Made by a program: the position numbers and the translations under genes. Of a stretch of DNA of 18,046 nt, positions 7,962-14,332 are shown piece after piece (within the stretch, counting starts at the first letter, position 1; the number at the start of each line of letters is the position of its first letter). The DNA is from a bacterium (GTDB taxonomy: Bacteria; Chloroflexota; Dormibacteria; UBA8260; Bog-877). The DNA lies in NCBI GenBank assembly GCA_021802115.1, contig JAKABA010000063.1:1-18046 (forward strand), written 5' to 3'. Under the pieces are notes generated by a model. It worked only from the letters and a program-made list of their open reading frames with translations, had not been told where the DNA came from and did not search any database.

Positions 7962-8513
7962 ATGCCCGTAGCGTCGCGAGCAGCAGTCATGGTGGCAAGC
8001 ATTGGTAGCAGCACCCACCACGGTGCCGACATCGTCGTCGGCATCGTGGTCGGGGCTCTGTTGATCGTCTCTGTTGTGTGGTACCTCCTATCACGTCGTG
8101 GTCGAGGAGAAGGCCATGATGCCCGTGGTGCTCCCGGCACACGCGTTGATGAGTTGCGGGGGCGCACAAGCGCAGGAGGAACGAACGTGGCTGAGGCGAC
8201 GCTGAGGCTGTCCCGGGGATATGCTGGCAACCCGATCAGTGGATTGCTGAGTGGCAAGAAGGAGAGGTGGAACATTGCACTTGACGGGAGGGTGGTTGGG
8301 CAGCTCGCCTACGAGGAGATGGTCGAGGTGTCTCTGGCGCCCGGTCATCACAGCCTGCGAGTTGGTCAAGGACGCCATCTCAGCGCCCGGCGTTCCTTTG
8401 ACGTGGCGGAGGGTGAGGTGGTGAGCTATCGGTGTCACGGCCCTCGCTACCCACCGGTGTTCGTGGTAGGGGCGATCAAGCCCGATCTCTGGATCGCGCT
8501 CAGGCGAGAGTAG
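7962..8513 (+). CDS. Membrane-anchored small beta-rich protein, possible nested start at 8187
   Basis: The frame is open from ATG 7962 (GAGGAGG at 7943-7949, a long 12-base spacing) to the stop at 8513: 183 residues. The first 75 hold one hydrophobic segment (VVGIVVGALLIVSVVWYLL) followed by a basic RRGRGEG stretch, then a low-complexity linker. From residue 76 the sequence, VAEATLRLSRGYAG onward, matches the small gene at 7731 in its strand pattern (WNIALDGRVVGQ, PGHHSLRVGQGRH, VVSYRCHG, IALRRE). A GTG at 8187 with a strong GGAGG would produce only that 108-residue domain. Either a fused membrane form, a soluble form, or both may be made. It is the last gene of the ABC exporter run. Confidence 0.72.
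   Translation: MPVASRAAVMVASIGSSTHHGADIVVGIVVGALLIVSVVWYLLSRRGRGEGHDARGAPGTRVDELRGRTSAGGTNVAEATLRLSRGYAGNPISGLLSGKKERWNIALDGRVVGQLAYEEMVEVSLAPGHHSLRVGQGRHLSARRSFDVAEGEVVSYRCHGPRYPPVFVVGAIKPDLWIALRRE
8175..8189 (+). promoter_or_regulatory. Internal ribosome site and GTG start
   Basis: GGAGG at 8175-8179 lies seven bases before the in-frame GTG at 8187-8189. The GTG is exactly where homology with the N-terminus of the 7731 gene begins. This decides between a long fused protein and a separate short one, and suggests the short one is made. Confidence 0.6.
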
Positions 8514-8563
8514 CAGCGAGTCGCTCGACCGTCTCCGAGCGTTGCTTCAAGCCGTCGCCGCCG

Positions 8564-8707
8564 TGCGCCGTCCGTCCGAGACAGCCAGAAGATGTCCGCT
8601 GCACGCAGCCGCTCGGCGCCCGCCGCCCACGGCGTCGGCGTCGAGTCCGGCTCGCTGAACCCGTGGATCTCCGCCGCCACGTCCTCCGCCGTGATCCCAT
8701 TCCTCTC
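8564..8707 (-). pseudogene. Remnant of a pyridoxamine-phosphate-oxidase-like (PPOX) gene
   Basis: In one minus frame the stretch AEDVAAEIHGFSEPDSTP, then PWAAGAERLRAADIFWLS, reads like the N-terminal part of PPOX-fold F420- or FMN-dependent proteins, where DIFWLSTVRPDGRPHV is the common continuation. Here the frame breaks after WLSRTDGA, and the His-Val part and everything after it are lost. The fragment lies just downstream of, and in a different frame from, a DHFR-like fragment. The family assignment is from pattern memory. Confidence 0.5.
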
Positions 8708-8739
8708 CTCTGCGGATCGACACAACCGGTTGCGATCTC

Positions 8740-8949
8740 TTCGTTCTGAGCCGGACCGGTGTCGATCGTCTCCCACCAGGCCGCCGTCTCGTACATCCGC
8801 CTCACGTACAGGTGGCTACCGATTCGACGCTCGAGCTCGTTGACGAACGCGTGCTCCTCCTCGCCGGGCATCGCCCACCCGATCTGGCCGTGCTCGTCCT
8901 CGACGCAGCCGTCGAGCGAGGCGATCGCTGAATAGATCAGCTTCGCCAT
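8740..8949 (-). pseudogene. 5' fragment of a RibD/DHFR-like reductase gene
   Basis: The ATG at 8949 has a good GGGGAGG ribosome site upstream. The first 68 or so residues (MAKLIYSAIASLDG, DEHGQIGWAMPGEEEHAF, RMYETAAWWETIDTG) match the N-terminal third of the RibD_C reductase family. After that the frame runs into Arg-rich nonsense, and fragments of another gene begin in a different frame. The C-terminal nucleotide-binding half is absent. A complete but divergent relative lies at 2394-2948. The frame stays open to 8500, so a chimeric 149-residue protein could still be made, but it is unlikely to be functional. Confidence 0.72.
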
Positions 8950-9037
8950 GTCACTTCCTCCCCGTCATGAGAATCGCAAGCCATGTATCAGATCCTGACC
9001 TGTGAGGTGCCTCCATGACGTCCGCCGGTGGTTGGGC

Positions 9038-9781
9038 TCATCCTTCTCGCGCTGTCGGCCACCGCTGATCCAGGCGACCGGCAGGGGACCGCTCCTTGCC
9101 CGGCGTCCATCCGCCGCCGTCGATGGTGGGGGAGGGGGAGGGGGAGGGGGAGGTGTGGCCGAGGGAGCGGAGAACGTGGTCGACCACACCGCTGACGTAG
9201 CCCTCGCGGTAGCCGCGATGGGCCACGAACCGCCGGTAGAAGAGCGGGCCGCCGAGCAGGTCGACGGCAAGTTCGATGTCCGCCTCGGCGGGGATCTCGC
9301 CCCGGTCGCGGGCGCGGGCCAGGAGCAGGCGAAGGGGCTCGCGGCGGTGTTCCGTCAGGTCTGCATGCAGGCTCTTCAGCCTGGGGTCACGCTCGGCGGC
9401 ATCCATGAAGGCCGCGAGGAGCCCGGGGAAGTGCTGCTGGTCGAGCAGGCGCTCAAACGTGGAGAGAAGTTCCACGAGACCGCTGCGGAGATCGCCGGTT
9501 GCCGGCAGGGGGATCGGCCGGAAGCTGGCGTCCATGGCATCCACCAGGAGCTCGCCCGCTGACCGCCAGCGCCGGTAGAGGGTTGGCTTGCTGGCACCAG
9601 CCCGGCGGGCCACCGCCTCCATGCTGAATCCGGCCAGGCCACGGTCCGCGAGCACCTCGAGCGCGGCGGTCAGCACGCGGTCGCGGGCGTGAGTCCCCCG
9701 GAGAACCGGCCTGCGGGTCTTCTCCTTGATCGGCCCGGCTGCGAGCTCGCCCTCCGCATCGGCCACTTGACGTGCACTCAT
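9038..9781 (-). CDS. TetR-family transcriptional regulator with a Pro/Ser tail
   Basis: A 247-residue repressor. The HTH is near residues 51-73 (FSMEAVARRAGASKPTLYRR); the C-terminal part, ADIELAVDLLGGPLFYRRFV and onward, is the TetR_C ligand/dimer domain common in soil actinobacteria. The ATG at 9781 is chosen because the upstream frame, though open to 10738, is only a shadow, and because the start abuts a perfect palindrome that is a likely operator. The family domain ends near VLRSLGH. The last 36 or so residues are unusual: a Ser-Pro repeat encoded by a G5 tandem repeat, then a basic tail. It is divergent from the CMD gene, its probable target. Confidence 0.9.
   Translation of the reverse strand: MSARQVADAEGELAAGPIKEKTRRPVLRGTHARDRVLTAALEVLADRGLAGFSMEAVARRAGASKPTLYRRWRSAGELLVDAMDASFRPIPLPATGDLRSGLVELLSTFERLLDQQHFPGLLAAFMDAAERDPRLKSLHADLTEHRREPLRLLLARARDRGEIPAEADIELAVDLLGGPLFYRRFVAHRGYREGYVSGVVDHVLRSLGHTSPSPSPSPTIDGGGWTPGKERSPAGRLDQRWPTAREG
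9128..9151 (+). repeat. Four tandem GGGGGA units, strong G-quadruplex motif
   Basis: Four runs of five G at 9128-9132, 9134-9138, 9140-9144 and 9146-9150 are each followed by a single A. The tract lies inside the 3' end of the minus-strand tetR gene, where it encodes Ser-Pro repeats. Copy changes of the 6-bp unit would keep the reading frame. Confidence 0.9.
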
Positions 9782-9812
9782 CGATACGGTATCGTAGCAC
9801 CGATATCGATAC
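9767..9812 (+). promoter_or_regulatory. Promoter of the CMD gene with TetR operator
   Basis: TTGACG (9767-9772) and TATCGT (9790-9795) are 17 bases apart. A perfect 13-base palindrome, CGATAC-G-GTATCG (9782-9794), overlaps the -10 and touches the tetR start codon (9779-9781). Further half-sites follow: CGATATCG (9801-9808) and CGATAC (9807-9812). A TetR dimer bound here would block the CMD promoter and its own gene. Confidence 0.68.
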
Positions 9813-9844
9813 GGCGTAGGATCGATCGGAATATGGAGCCCGCG

Positions 9845-10459
9845 ATGTCCCGCATCCCGGGGGTCTCGGCCGGAACCGCTCCCGTCAGCGTCCGGCTGGC
9901 CTACTTCTTCACCCGCCGCGCCCTCTCGCGGCTGACCGGGCGTGCCCCCGAAGGGATGCTCGCGCCCCTTGAGCTCTATGCCCACCTGCCCGGGCTGATG
10001 CGCGCCTACGGTTCCCTCGAGCAGGCAACCGCGAAGCTCGACCGGCTGCCCAGGCGGCTCAAGGGGCTGGCCTGGCTCAAGACCGCGACCGTCACCCGGT
10101 GTGACTACTGCATCGACCTCGGCTCGCAGGTGGCGCGCCTCTGGGGCGTCAGCGACAAGGAGCTGCTCGCCCTTCCCCGTCACCGCTCGAGCGGACTGTT
10201 CTCCGATGTCGAGAACCTGGTGCTCGACTACGCGGTCGGGATGACCCGCACCCCGGTCGAGGTGCCCGACGGGCTCTTTGGCAGCCTGCGCAAGCATCTC
10301 GACGACCGCCAGCTGGTGGAGCTCAGCCACGTGATCGCCATGGAGAACATGCGGGGCAGGTTCAACCTCGCCCTCGGCATCGGCGCCGTGGGGTTCAGTG
10401 AGGGGATGGTCTGCGCGCTGCCGGCGACCGTCGATCAGGCGGCGGGAGGTGCCCCGTGA
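9845..10459 (+). CDS. Carboxymuconolactone decarboxylase-family (AhpD-like) protein
   Basis: A 204-residue all-helical protein of the CMD/AhpD family. The signature is visible: the catalytic-type CxxC in TVTRCDYCIDLGSQVA (Cys86 and Cys89), and later SHVIAMENMRGRFNLALGIG, which aligns with the family's conserved His-containing helix. CxxC members are usually thiol peroxidase partners rather than decarboxylases. The ATG at 9845 is preferred over 9833 because GGAG (9835-9838) lies six bases before it. The promoter carries a TetR operator, so expression is probably induced by a small molecule, perhaps under oxidative or electrophile stress. Confidence 0.88.
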   Translation: MSRIPGVSAGTAPVSVRLAYFFTRRALSRLTGRAPEGMLAPLELYAHLPGLMRAYGSLEQATAKLDRLPRRLKGLAWLKTATVTRCDYCIDLGSQVARLWGVSDKELLALPRHRSSGLFSDVENLVLDYAVGMTRTPVEVPDGLFGSLRKHLDDRQLVELSHVIAMENMRGRFNLALGIGAVGFSEGMVCALPATVDQAAGGAP

Positions 10460-10815
10460 GACCGGGAGTGGTGATCCCGGTTGCAACCGGTCGGTGCAAC
10501 CCGAGCTCGACACGGAGAGGACCCGTAACACGGCCGGGACGGCGACGAGGTTGCCGCCCTGCTCGTGACTCTCGGCCCTGAGGTGGAGACGGTGACCTCC
10601 GAGATCGCGATCGAGGCGGCGCGGATGTGGTCGCAGTGCCCCGACCCGTCGTTGGCCGGGCGATGATGCCTCGCTGCGGGCAGGATGCGTGGGGCGACCG
10701 TCTGGACGGCGGACCGCACCTGGGTCGGCCAATCCCATGGCGTTGTCGTCAAGCTCCTTCGCTGATCGCGGTCAAGACGTTGGCCATGGAGCCGGTCCCG
10801 GGCCATCTCGAACAC
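10460..10815. other. Gap after CMD gene: hairpins and a possible gene remnant
   Basis: About 350 bases without a convincing complete gene. Two overlapping hairpins lie at its start. A short plus-strand frame, 10529-10666, reads DEVAALLVTLGPEVETVTSE and then IAIEAARMWSQCPDP before its stop. It looks coding in composition and may be the end of a lost gene, but I do not recognise the family. Long minus-strand frames here contain motifs such as NRTHDPRP and ESNPRPT, which are typical artefacts of reading antisense to a tRNA. Confidence 0.3.
10461..10481 (+). terminator. Hairpin directly after the CMD stop codon
   Basis: ACCGGGA (10461-10467) pairs perfectly with TCCCGGT (10475-10481) around a 7-base loop, one base after the CMD stop. 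No T-tract follows. A second stem, GGTTGCA (10479-10485) with TGCAACC (10495-10501), shares bases with the first arm, so only one of the two can form at a time. Confidence 0.4.
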
Positions 10816-10884
10816 GCTACCGTTCCCATTTGGGGCAACGCCTTGCCAGGGCGTGGGTCGTGGGTTCGATTCCCGCCGGTAGCA
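10816..10884 (+). tRNA. tRNA-Gly(GCC)-like sequence with shortened D arm
   Basis: Most of a tRNA folds perfectly. The acceptor stem is GCTACCG (10816-10822) with CGGTAGC (10877-10883) and discriminator A10884. The anticodon stem is ACGCC (10838-10842) with GGCGT (10850-10854), with a 7-base loop TTGCCAG and anticodon GCC (10845-10847). A 5-base variable loop follows. The T stem is GTGGG/CCCGC with T loop TTCGATT. The D region (10823-10837) is only 15 bases, against the normal 19-22, and lacks the usual AG and GG pattern; at best a 3-bp CCC/GGG stem forms. CCA is not encoded. It may be a decayed tRNA-Gly, a D-armless variant or a tRNA-derived element. Confidence 0.55.
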
Positions 10885-10906
10885 TGGTTGCTGGAGTGGT
10901 TTCCTG

Positions 10907-11176
10907 ATGGACATCGCCGCGGTTCGGGCGGCTTTCGATGAGCAGATGCGCCGCCACCCGCCAGCGGAGCCGGGTGGTCGGATAGAGCTGGGAGCACGCG
11001 TCACCCGGGTCCTCGCCGAAGGAGGCGGCTGGAACGGGGTCGTCTGGAGTGACCTCAGCGACGGTGATGCCGACGAGGCCATCGCCGCCGAGATCGAGCG
11101 ATTCGCCGCTGCGAACCGGTCGTGGGAATGGAAATACTATTCCCATGACCGACCCGTTGACCTGCCTGAAAAGCTG
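10907..11176 (+). pseudogene. N-terminal fragment of a GNAT acetyltransferase-like gene
   Basis: The ATG at 10907 follows GGAG (10893-10896) and lies 22 bases past the tRNA-like sequence. The first 90 residues look genuine (MDIAAVRAAFDEQMRRHP, GGWNGVVWSDLSDGDADEAI, RSWEWKYYSHDRPVDLPEKL) and resemble the N-terminal part of actinobacterial GNAT-family proteins, whose acetyl-CoA domain should follow. After LPEKL the frame becomes Pro/Arg-rich nonsense up to 11281. The acetyl-CoA binding half is missing. The 200 bases that follow carry no recognisable continuation in any plus frame, so this is a deletion rather than a simple frameshift. Confidence 0.6.
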
Positions 11177-11376
11177 GGGAGTCCCCCCTCACCACCACGA
11201 TCGCCGCCTGCCCGCCGGCCACGATGGCGGCGACGCCGTCGCCGGTCGTCCCGAGGGCGGCCACCAGCGAGCCGGCCTTGACCCCGGGGAGCCCTTCTCG
11301 ATGGCGGCGACCGCCGGGACGGCGGAGGCGGTGGCCCCCGGGAGGGCCCCGACTCCTCAGTTCGCCGCTCTCCGGC

Positions 11377-11787
11377 TCAGCGCAGCTCCTGAATGCGGAC
11401 CAGGTTCCCGGCAGGGTCCCGGACGGCGCAGTCCCGCACGCCGTACGGCTGCTGGGTCGGCTCCTGCACCACGTCGGCACCGCTCGCCGCGACGCGCTCG
11501 AATGTGGCGTCAAGGTCGTCGGTGGCCAGGAGGATCCAACCGTAGGTGCCCTTCGCCATCATCTCGGTGATCGTGCGACGCTCCTCGGCGGTGATGCCGG
11601 GGTCGGTGGCGGGTGGGGCGAGAAGGATGGAGGTGCTCGGCTGCCCGGCCGGGCCGACGGTGATCCAGCGCATCCTGCCTCGGCCCACGTCCTTCCTGAC
11701 CTCGAAGCCGAGGACGTCGCGGTAGAAGGCCAGGGAAGCCTCCGGGTCGTCGTGGGGGAGGGAGCTTGCATGAATGGTGATGCTCAT
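11377..11787 (-). CDS. VOC-family (glyoxalase/bleomycin-resistance-like) protein
   Basis: A 136-residue vicinal-oxygen-chelate protein. Seen: LPHDDPEASLAFYRDVLGFE (the N-terminal beta-alpha-beta unit, residues 10-29), MRWITVGPAGQPSTSILL, TDDLDATFERVAASGADVV and the closing YGVRDCAVRDPAGNLVRIQE, which holds the usual metal-binding Glu near the C-terminus. The length is right for one full VOC unit, which dimerises. GGAGG (11800-11804) precedes the ATG by 12 bases, a little far. Members of this subgroup have no firm substrate. No operon partners are seen. Confidence 0.9.
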   Translation of the reverse strand: MSITIHASSLPHDDPEASLAFYRDVLGFEVRKDVGRGRMRWITVGPAGQPSTSILLAPPATDPGITAEERRTITEMMAKGTYGWILLATDDLDATFERVAASGADVVQEPTQQPYGVRDCAVRDPAGNLVRIQELR

Positions 11788-11922
11788 GGGGTCAGGCTAC
11801 CTCCGCCCCGGCGAGCGGCGCTTCTCGAATCCTGATGGGTCGCGTCACCGGGCTGGCCACGCAGGCGGGGAGAGGCACGGCACGGTGGCGCCCGCCGGCG
11901 GGCATCCGCAGGCCGCCCATCC

Positions 11923-11957
11923 GCACCGGCCCCTCCCCGGCCGGGGAGGGGCCGTGC
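11923..11957 (-). terminator. GC-rich hairpin downstream of the GntR-ABC operon
   Basis: CGGCCCCTCCCCGG (11927-11940) is followed directly by its exact reverse complement (11941-11954). Flanking GCAC and GTGC extend the stem with one bulged C. It begins about 40 bases past the minus-strand permease stop (11996). There is no T-tract, so termination would be of the GC-hairpin type. The core CCCCGGCCGGGG is the same as in the hairpin at 16453-16484. Confidence 0.6.
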
Positions 11958-11995
11958 ACGCCGCCCGCGAGGTTCGTGCCAGTTCGCGGGAGGGG

Positions 11996-13027
11996 TCAGG
12001 CGAGCCGGTGGCGCAGCCACCAGAAGGTGAGCCCGCAGAGGGCCAGCGCGGCCGCCAGGAAGATGCCCAGCTCGGCCCACTGGAATGGCCAGAAGCGGCT
12101 GGCCGGCTGGTAGGTGACGAGCGTGTGGAAGGTTGCGGAGAGCTTGTCCTGACAGGTACGCAGCGCCACCAGCGGATTTGCTGCCGGTCCCGCACTGGCC
12201 ATCTGGTGGAGCCCAGGGCAGGCGTGCAGCACGTACTCCCCGGTCAGGGCGCGGCCCGACGGGTTGACCACCGAGGTCGAGAAGATCCATGCGTTCGGGA
12301 TGTGCACCAGGGGAGGGGTGAGCGAGAGGGTGCCCGCCGACGCGTCCAGGCTGAAGCCCGGCCGGGCTGTCAAGAAGGGGAGGAGCTCGTGGAGCGGCGA
12401 AGCCAGATTCGGGCGCACCCAGCTCGTGACCGCGATGCGCGACACCGCGAATCCCACGAGCGTGGCACCCATCGCCGCGACCGTCCGGCGCAGCAGAGCG
12501 CCGGCCGCCACCCCGAGCGCGAAGGCGAATGCCGCGTAGCCGATCGCGACGAAGCCGTGGACGCTGAAGTTCACGGGGTCGAATGTGCTCTGGCTGGCCG
12601 CATCCAGCGGGCCGTCCCACCAGTCGACGATCCAGGCGAGCAGCGCCGCCAGTGTCACCGCGGCCAGACCGAGCAGGGCGAGCCGCACCGCCAGCCAGCG
12701 CCGTCGGGTGATGCTCTGGGTCCAGGCGACGCGGAAGGTGCCGGTCTCGAGCTCACGGGCGAGGATCGGTGTGCCGAAGAACATCCCGATCACCGCGGGG
12801 GTGATGATCGCGATGATCGGCACCAGGGCCTGCAGCCCCCGATCGACCTCGAAGACCGGGTTCGCCGCCGAGCTGCAGTTCCCCGTGGTGGCGCAGGTCG
12901 CCTGGAAGGCCTCGTTGACCTGGGCGAGGTGGGGGCCGGTCAGGGCGAGCACCACGGCGAGCGCCGTGAGCAAACCGAACGCCACGGCGGCCTCGGTGCG
13001 GAACTGCCGGAGTGTCAGCCGGATCAC
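11996..13027 (-). CDS. ABC transporter permease, GntR-linked
   Basis: A 343-residue membrane protein with hydrophobic segments near 14-32, 68-88, 113-136, 155-178, 180-200 and 318-338. The motif ARELETGTFRVAWTQSITRR (about 90-109) is typical of ABC-2 permeases in GntR-ABC operons, where it reads LA(R/G)E.E.GT...W.QS..R. A large extracytoplasmic loop between the last two segments and the early loop CATTGNC contain cysteines that could form disulfides. The start codon is GTG at 13025-13027, overlapping the ATPase stop by four bases (GTGA). It is the last gene of a three-gene operon. Confidence 0.88.
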   Translation of the reverse strand: MIRLTLRQFRTEAAVAFGLLTALAVVLALTGPHLAQVNEAFQATCATTGNCSSAANPVFEVDRGLQALVPIIAIITPAVIGMFFGTPILARELETGTFRVAWTQSITRRRWLAVRLALLGLAAVTLAALLAWIVDWWDGPLDAASQSTFDPVNFSVHGFVAIGYAAFAFALGVAAGALLRRTVAAMGATLVGFAVSRIAVTSWVRPNLASPLHELLPFLTARPGFSLDASAGTLSLTPPLVHIPNAWIFSTSVVNPSGRALTGEYVLHACPGLHQMASAGPAANPLVALRTCQDKLSATFHTLVTYQPASRFWPFQWAELGIFLAAALALCGLTFWWLRHRLA

Positions 13028-13914
13028 CGATGGATCTCCAGGTGCGGCCGCCGTTCGTGCTCACGGGGGTGGGTCATGTACGCGAGGACGAGATCCTCGA
13101 GGTCGAGCTGCTCCACCGTCCATGCGGGATCGAGGATGGGACCGTCGGTCCGCACGATGAGCGTGCTCTGGCGGTCGGTCTGGCTCTCACCTATGAGCAG
13201 CAGGTCACCGGGCAGAGCACCACGGGCGTGGCGCGGGCCGGTCAGCCGGTGGTGCGTCGCGAGCAGCTCCTGGATGTCACCGGCGACCTGGACACGCGAG
13301 TCGACGAGGACGACCACGTAGTCGCAGACCCGCTGGAGGTCCGCGACGATGTGGGAGGAGAGGATGACGCTTGCGCCATGCTCGGCCACGCCTTCCATCA
13401 GACCTTTGAGAAACTCTCGACGTGCGAGCGGATCGAGGCTCGCGACCGGTTCGTCGAGGACCAGCAGGTCCGGTCGTTTGGCGACGGCGAGAGTGAGGGC
13501 CAGCTGGGCGCGCTGACCACCCGAGAGCTGGCCGGCCTTCCGGCGGGGGTCAAGCCCGAGCCGTCCCAGGCGCTCCTCCGCGAGCCTGGCATCCCAGCTC
13601 GGGTTCATCCAGGCCCCCAACCGCAGGTGATCGCCGACCGAGAGCCCCGTGTAGGTCGGGGCATCCTGGGCGACGAAGCCGATGCGGGCCAGCTGCGCCG
13701 AGGTCGTGCCGGGGCGCCCGCCCAGGACGCTCAGCGAGCCGGTGGTCGGCTGCAGCAGGCCGACGGCCAGGTGCAGCAGGGTCGTCTTGCCGGCACCGTT
13801 GGGCCCAACGAGCCCGACGACCCTGCCGGCGGGGATGGCGAGCGTGCAGTCCGAGAGCCCCCAGATGCGGCCGTAGCGCTTGCCGAGGCCGTTCGCCTCC
13901 AGAGCCACGGTCAC
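13024..13914 (-). CDS. ABC transporter ATP-binding protein, GntR-linked
   Basis: A 296-residue ATPase. Walker A is GPNGAGKT (37-44), the signature LSGGQ (130-134), Walker B LLVLDEP (150-156) and the switch His is in ILSSHIVADL (188). The start is a GTG (13912-13914) that overlaps the GntR stop as GTGA. The C-terminal 80 residues form a divergent accessory domain. With the YtrA-type regulator and the permease it makes the classical YtrA-YtrB exporter arrangement known from cell-envelope stress and antibiotic-related operons; the substrate here is unknown. Confidence 0.93.
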   Translation of the reverse strand: MTVALEANGLGKRYGRIWGLSDCTLAIPAGRVVGLVGPNGAGKTTLLHLAVGLLQPTTGSLSVLGGRPGTTSAQLARIGFVAQDAPTYTGLSVGDHLRLGAWMNPSWDARLAEERLGRLGLDPRRKAGQLSGGQRAQLALTLAVAKRPDLLVLDEPVASLDPLARREFLKGLMEGVAEHGASVILSSHIVADLQRVCDYVVVLVDSRVQVAGDIQELLATHHRLTGPRHARGALPGDLLLIGESQTDRQSTLIVRTDGPILDPAWTVEQLDLEDLVLAYMTHPREHERRPHLEIHR

Positions 13915-14303
13915 GCTACCCCCTCCGCGGAGGCGGACCGAACGACATCGCGAAAGATCGCCTCGATGCTCTCGTCGTCGAGGCCGGCCCGCCGGGCCTT
14001 CGCCAGCCAGCGCATCAGGTCCTGACGCAGCGGGCCGTGGGCGGCCAGCGAGTGGTCGCCCAGGGTCTTGGCGACGAAGATCCCGATGCCGGGTCGGGCG
14101 GCGACCAGGCCGAGGTGCTCCAGCTCCCTGTAGGCCTTCAGCACCGTGTTCGGGTTGATGGCCATGGCGGCGACCGCCTCCTTCACGGTCGGGAGCTGGT
14201 CACCCACCTCCAGAAGGCCGAGCCGGAGGGCGTGCCGGACCTGCTGCACGATCTGCTGGTAGGGGGGGACCCCCGACCGGGTGTCGAGATGGAACTCGAT
14301 CAT
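13911..14303 (-). CDS. GntR-family regulator, YtrA subfamily
   Basis: A 130-residue regulator with a winged helix at residues 10-78 (SGVPPYQQIVQQVRHAL, DQLPTVKEAVAAMAINPNTV, LKAYRELEHLGLVAARPGIG, IFV) and a short helical C-terminus of about 50 residues, as in the YtrA subfamily, which lacks a large ligand domain. The ATG at 14303 is chosen over the one five codons earlier because GGAGG lies just before it. It is the first gene of an operon with ABC ATPase and permease genes, overlapping the next by four bases. A palindrome in the promoter is its likely operator, so it probably represses itself and the exporter. Confidence 0.92.
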   Translation of the reverse strand: MIEFHLDTRSGVPPYQQIVQQVRHALRLGLLEVGDQLPTVKEAVAAMAINPNTVLKAYRELEHLGLVAARPGIGIFVAKTLGDHSLAAHGPLRQDLMRWLAKARRAGLDDESIEAIFRDVVRSASAEGVA

Positions 14304-14332
14304 CGGCGCCTCCGGCATCGGATGGACTGGTC

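Noticed and set aside
9782..10738. Long upstream extension of the minus-strand TetR frame
   Set aside because: It is antisense to the CMD gene and carries no recognisable domain; TetR family sequence begins only near residue 30 after the ATG at 9781.
10435..11146. Minus-strand frames with NRTHDPRP, ESNPRPT or GIEPTTHA motifs
   Set aside because: These peptides are well-known artefacts of reading antisense to a tRNA T arm. They support the tRNA-like call rather than a protein.
11177..11376. Minus-strand fragment reading GSLVAALGTTGDGVAAIVAG
   Set aside because: It looks somewhat protein-like but is short, frame-disrupted and unrecognised; not enough for a feature of its own.
11774..13321. 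A 515-residue plus-strand open frame
   Set aside because: Gly/Arg/Glu-rich, antisense to the ABC permease, no domain; GC bias keeps it open.
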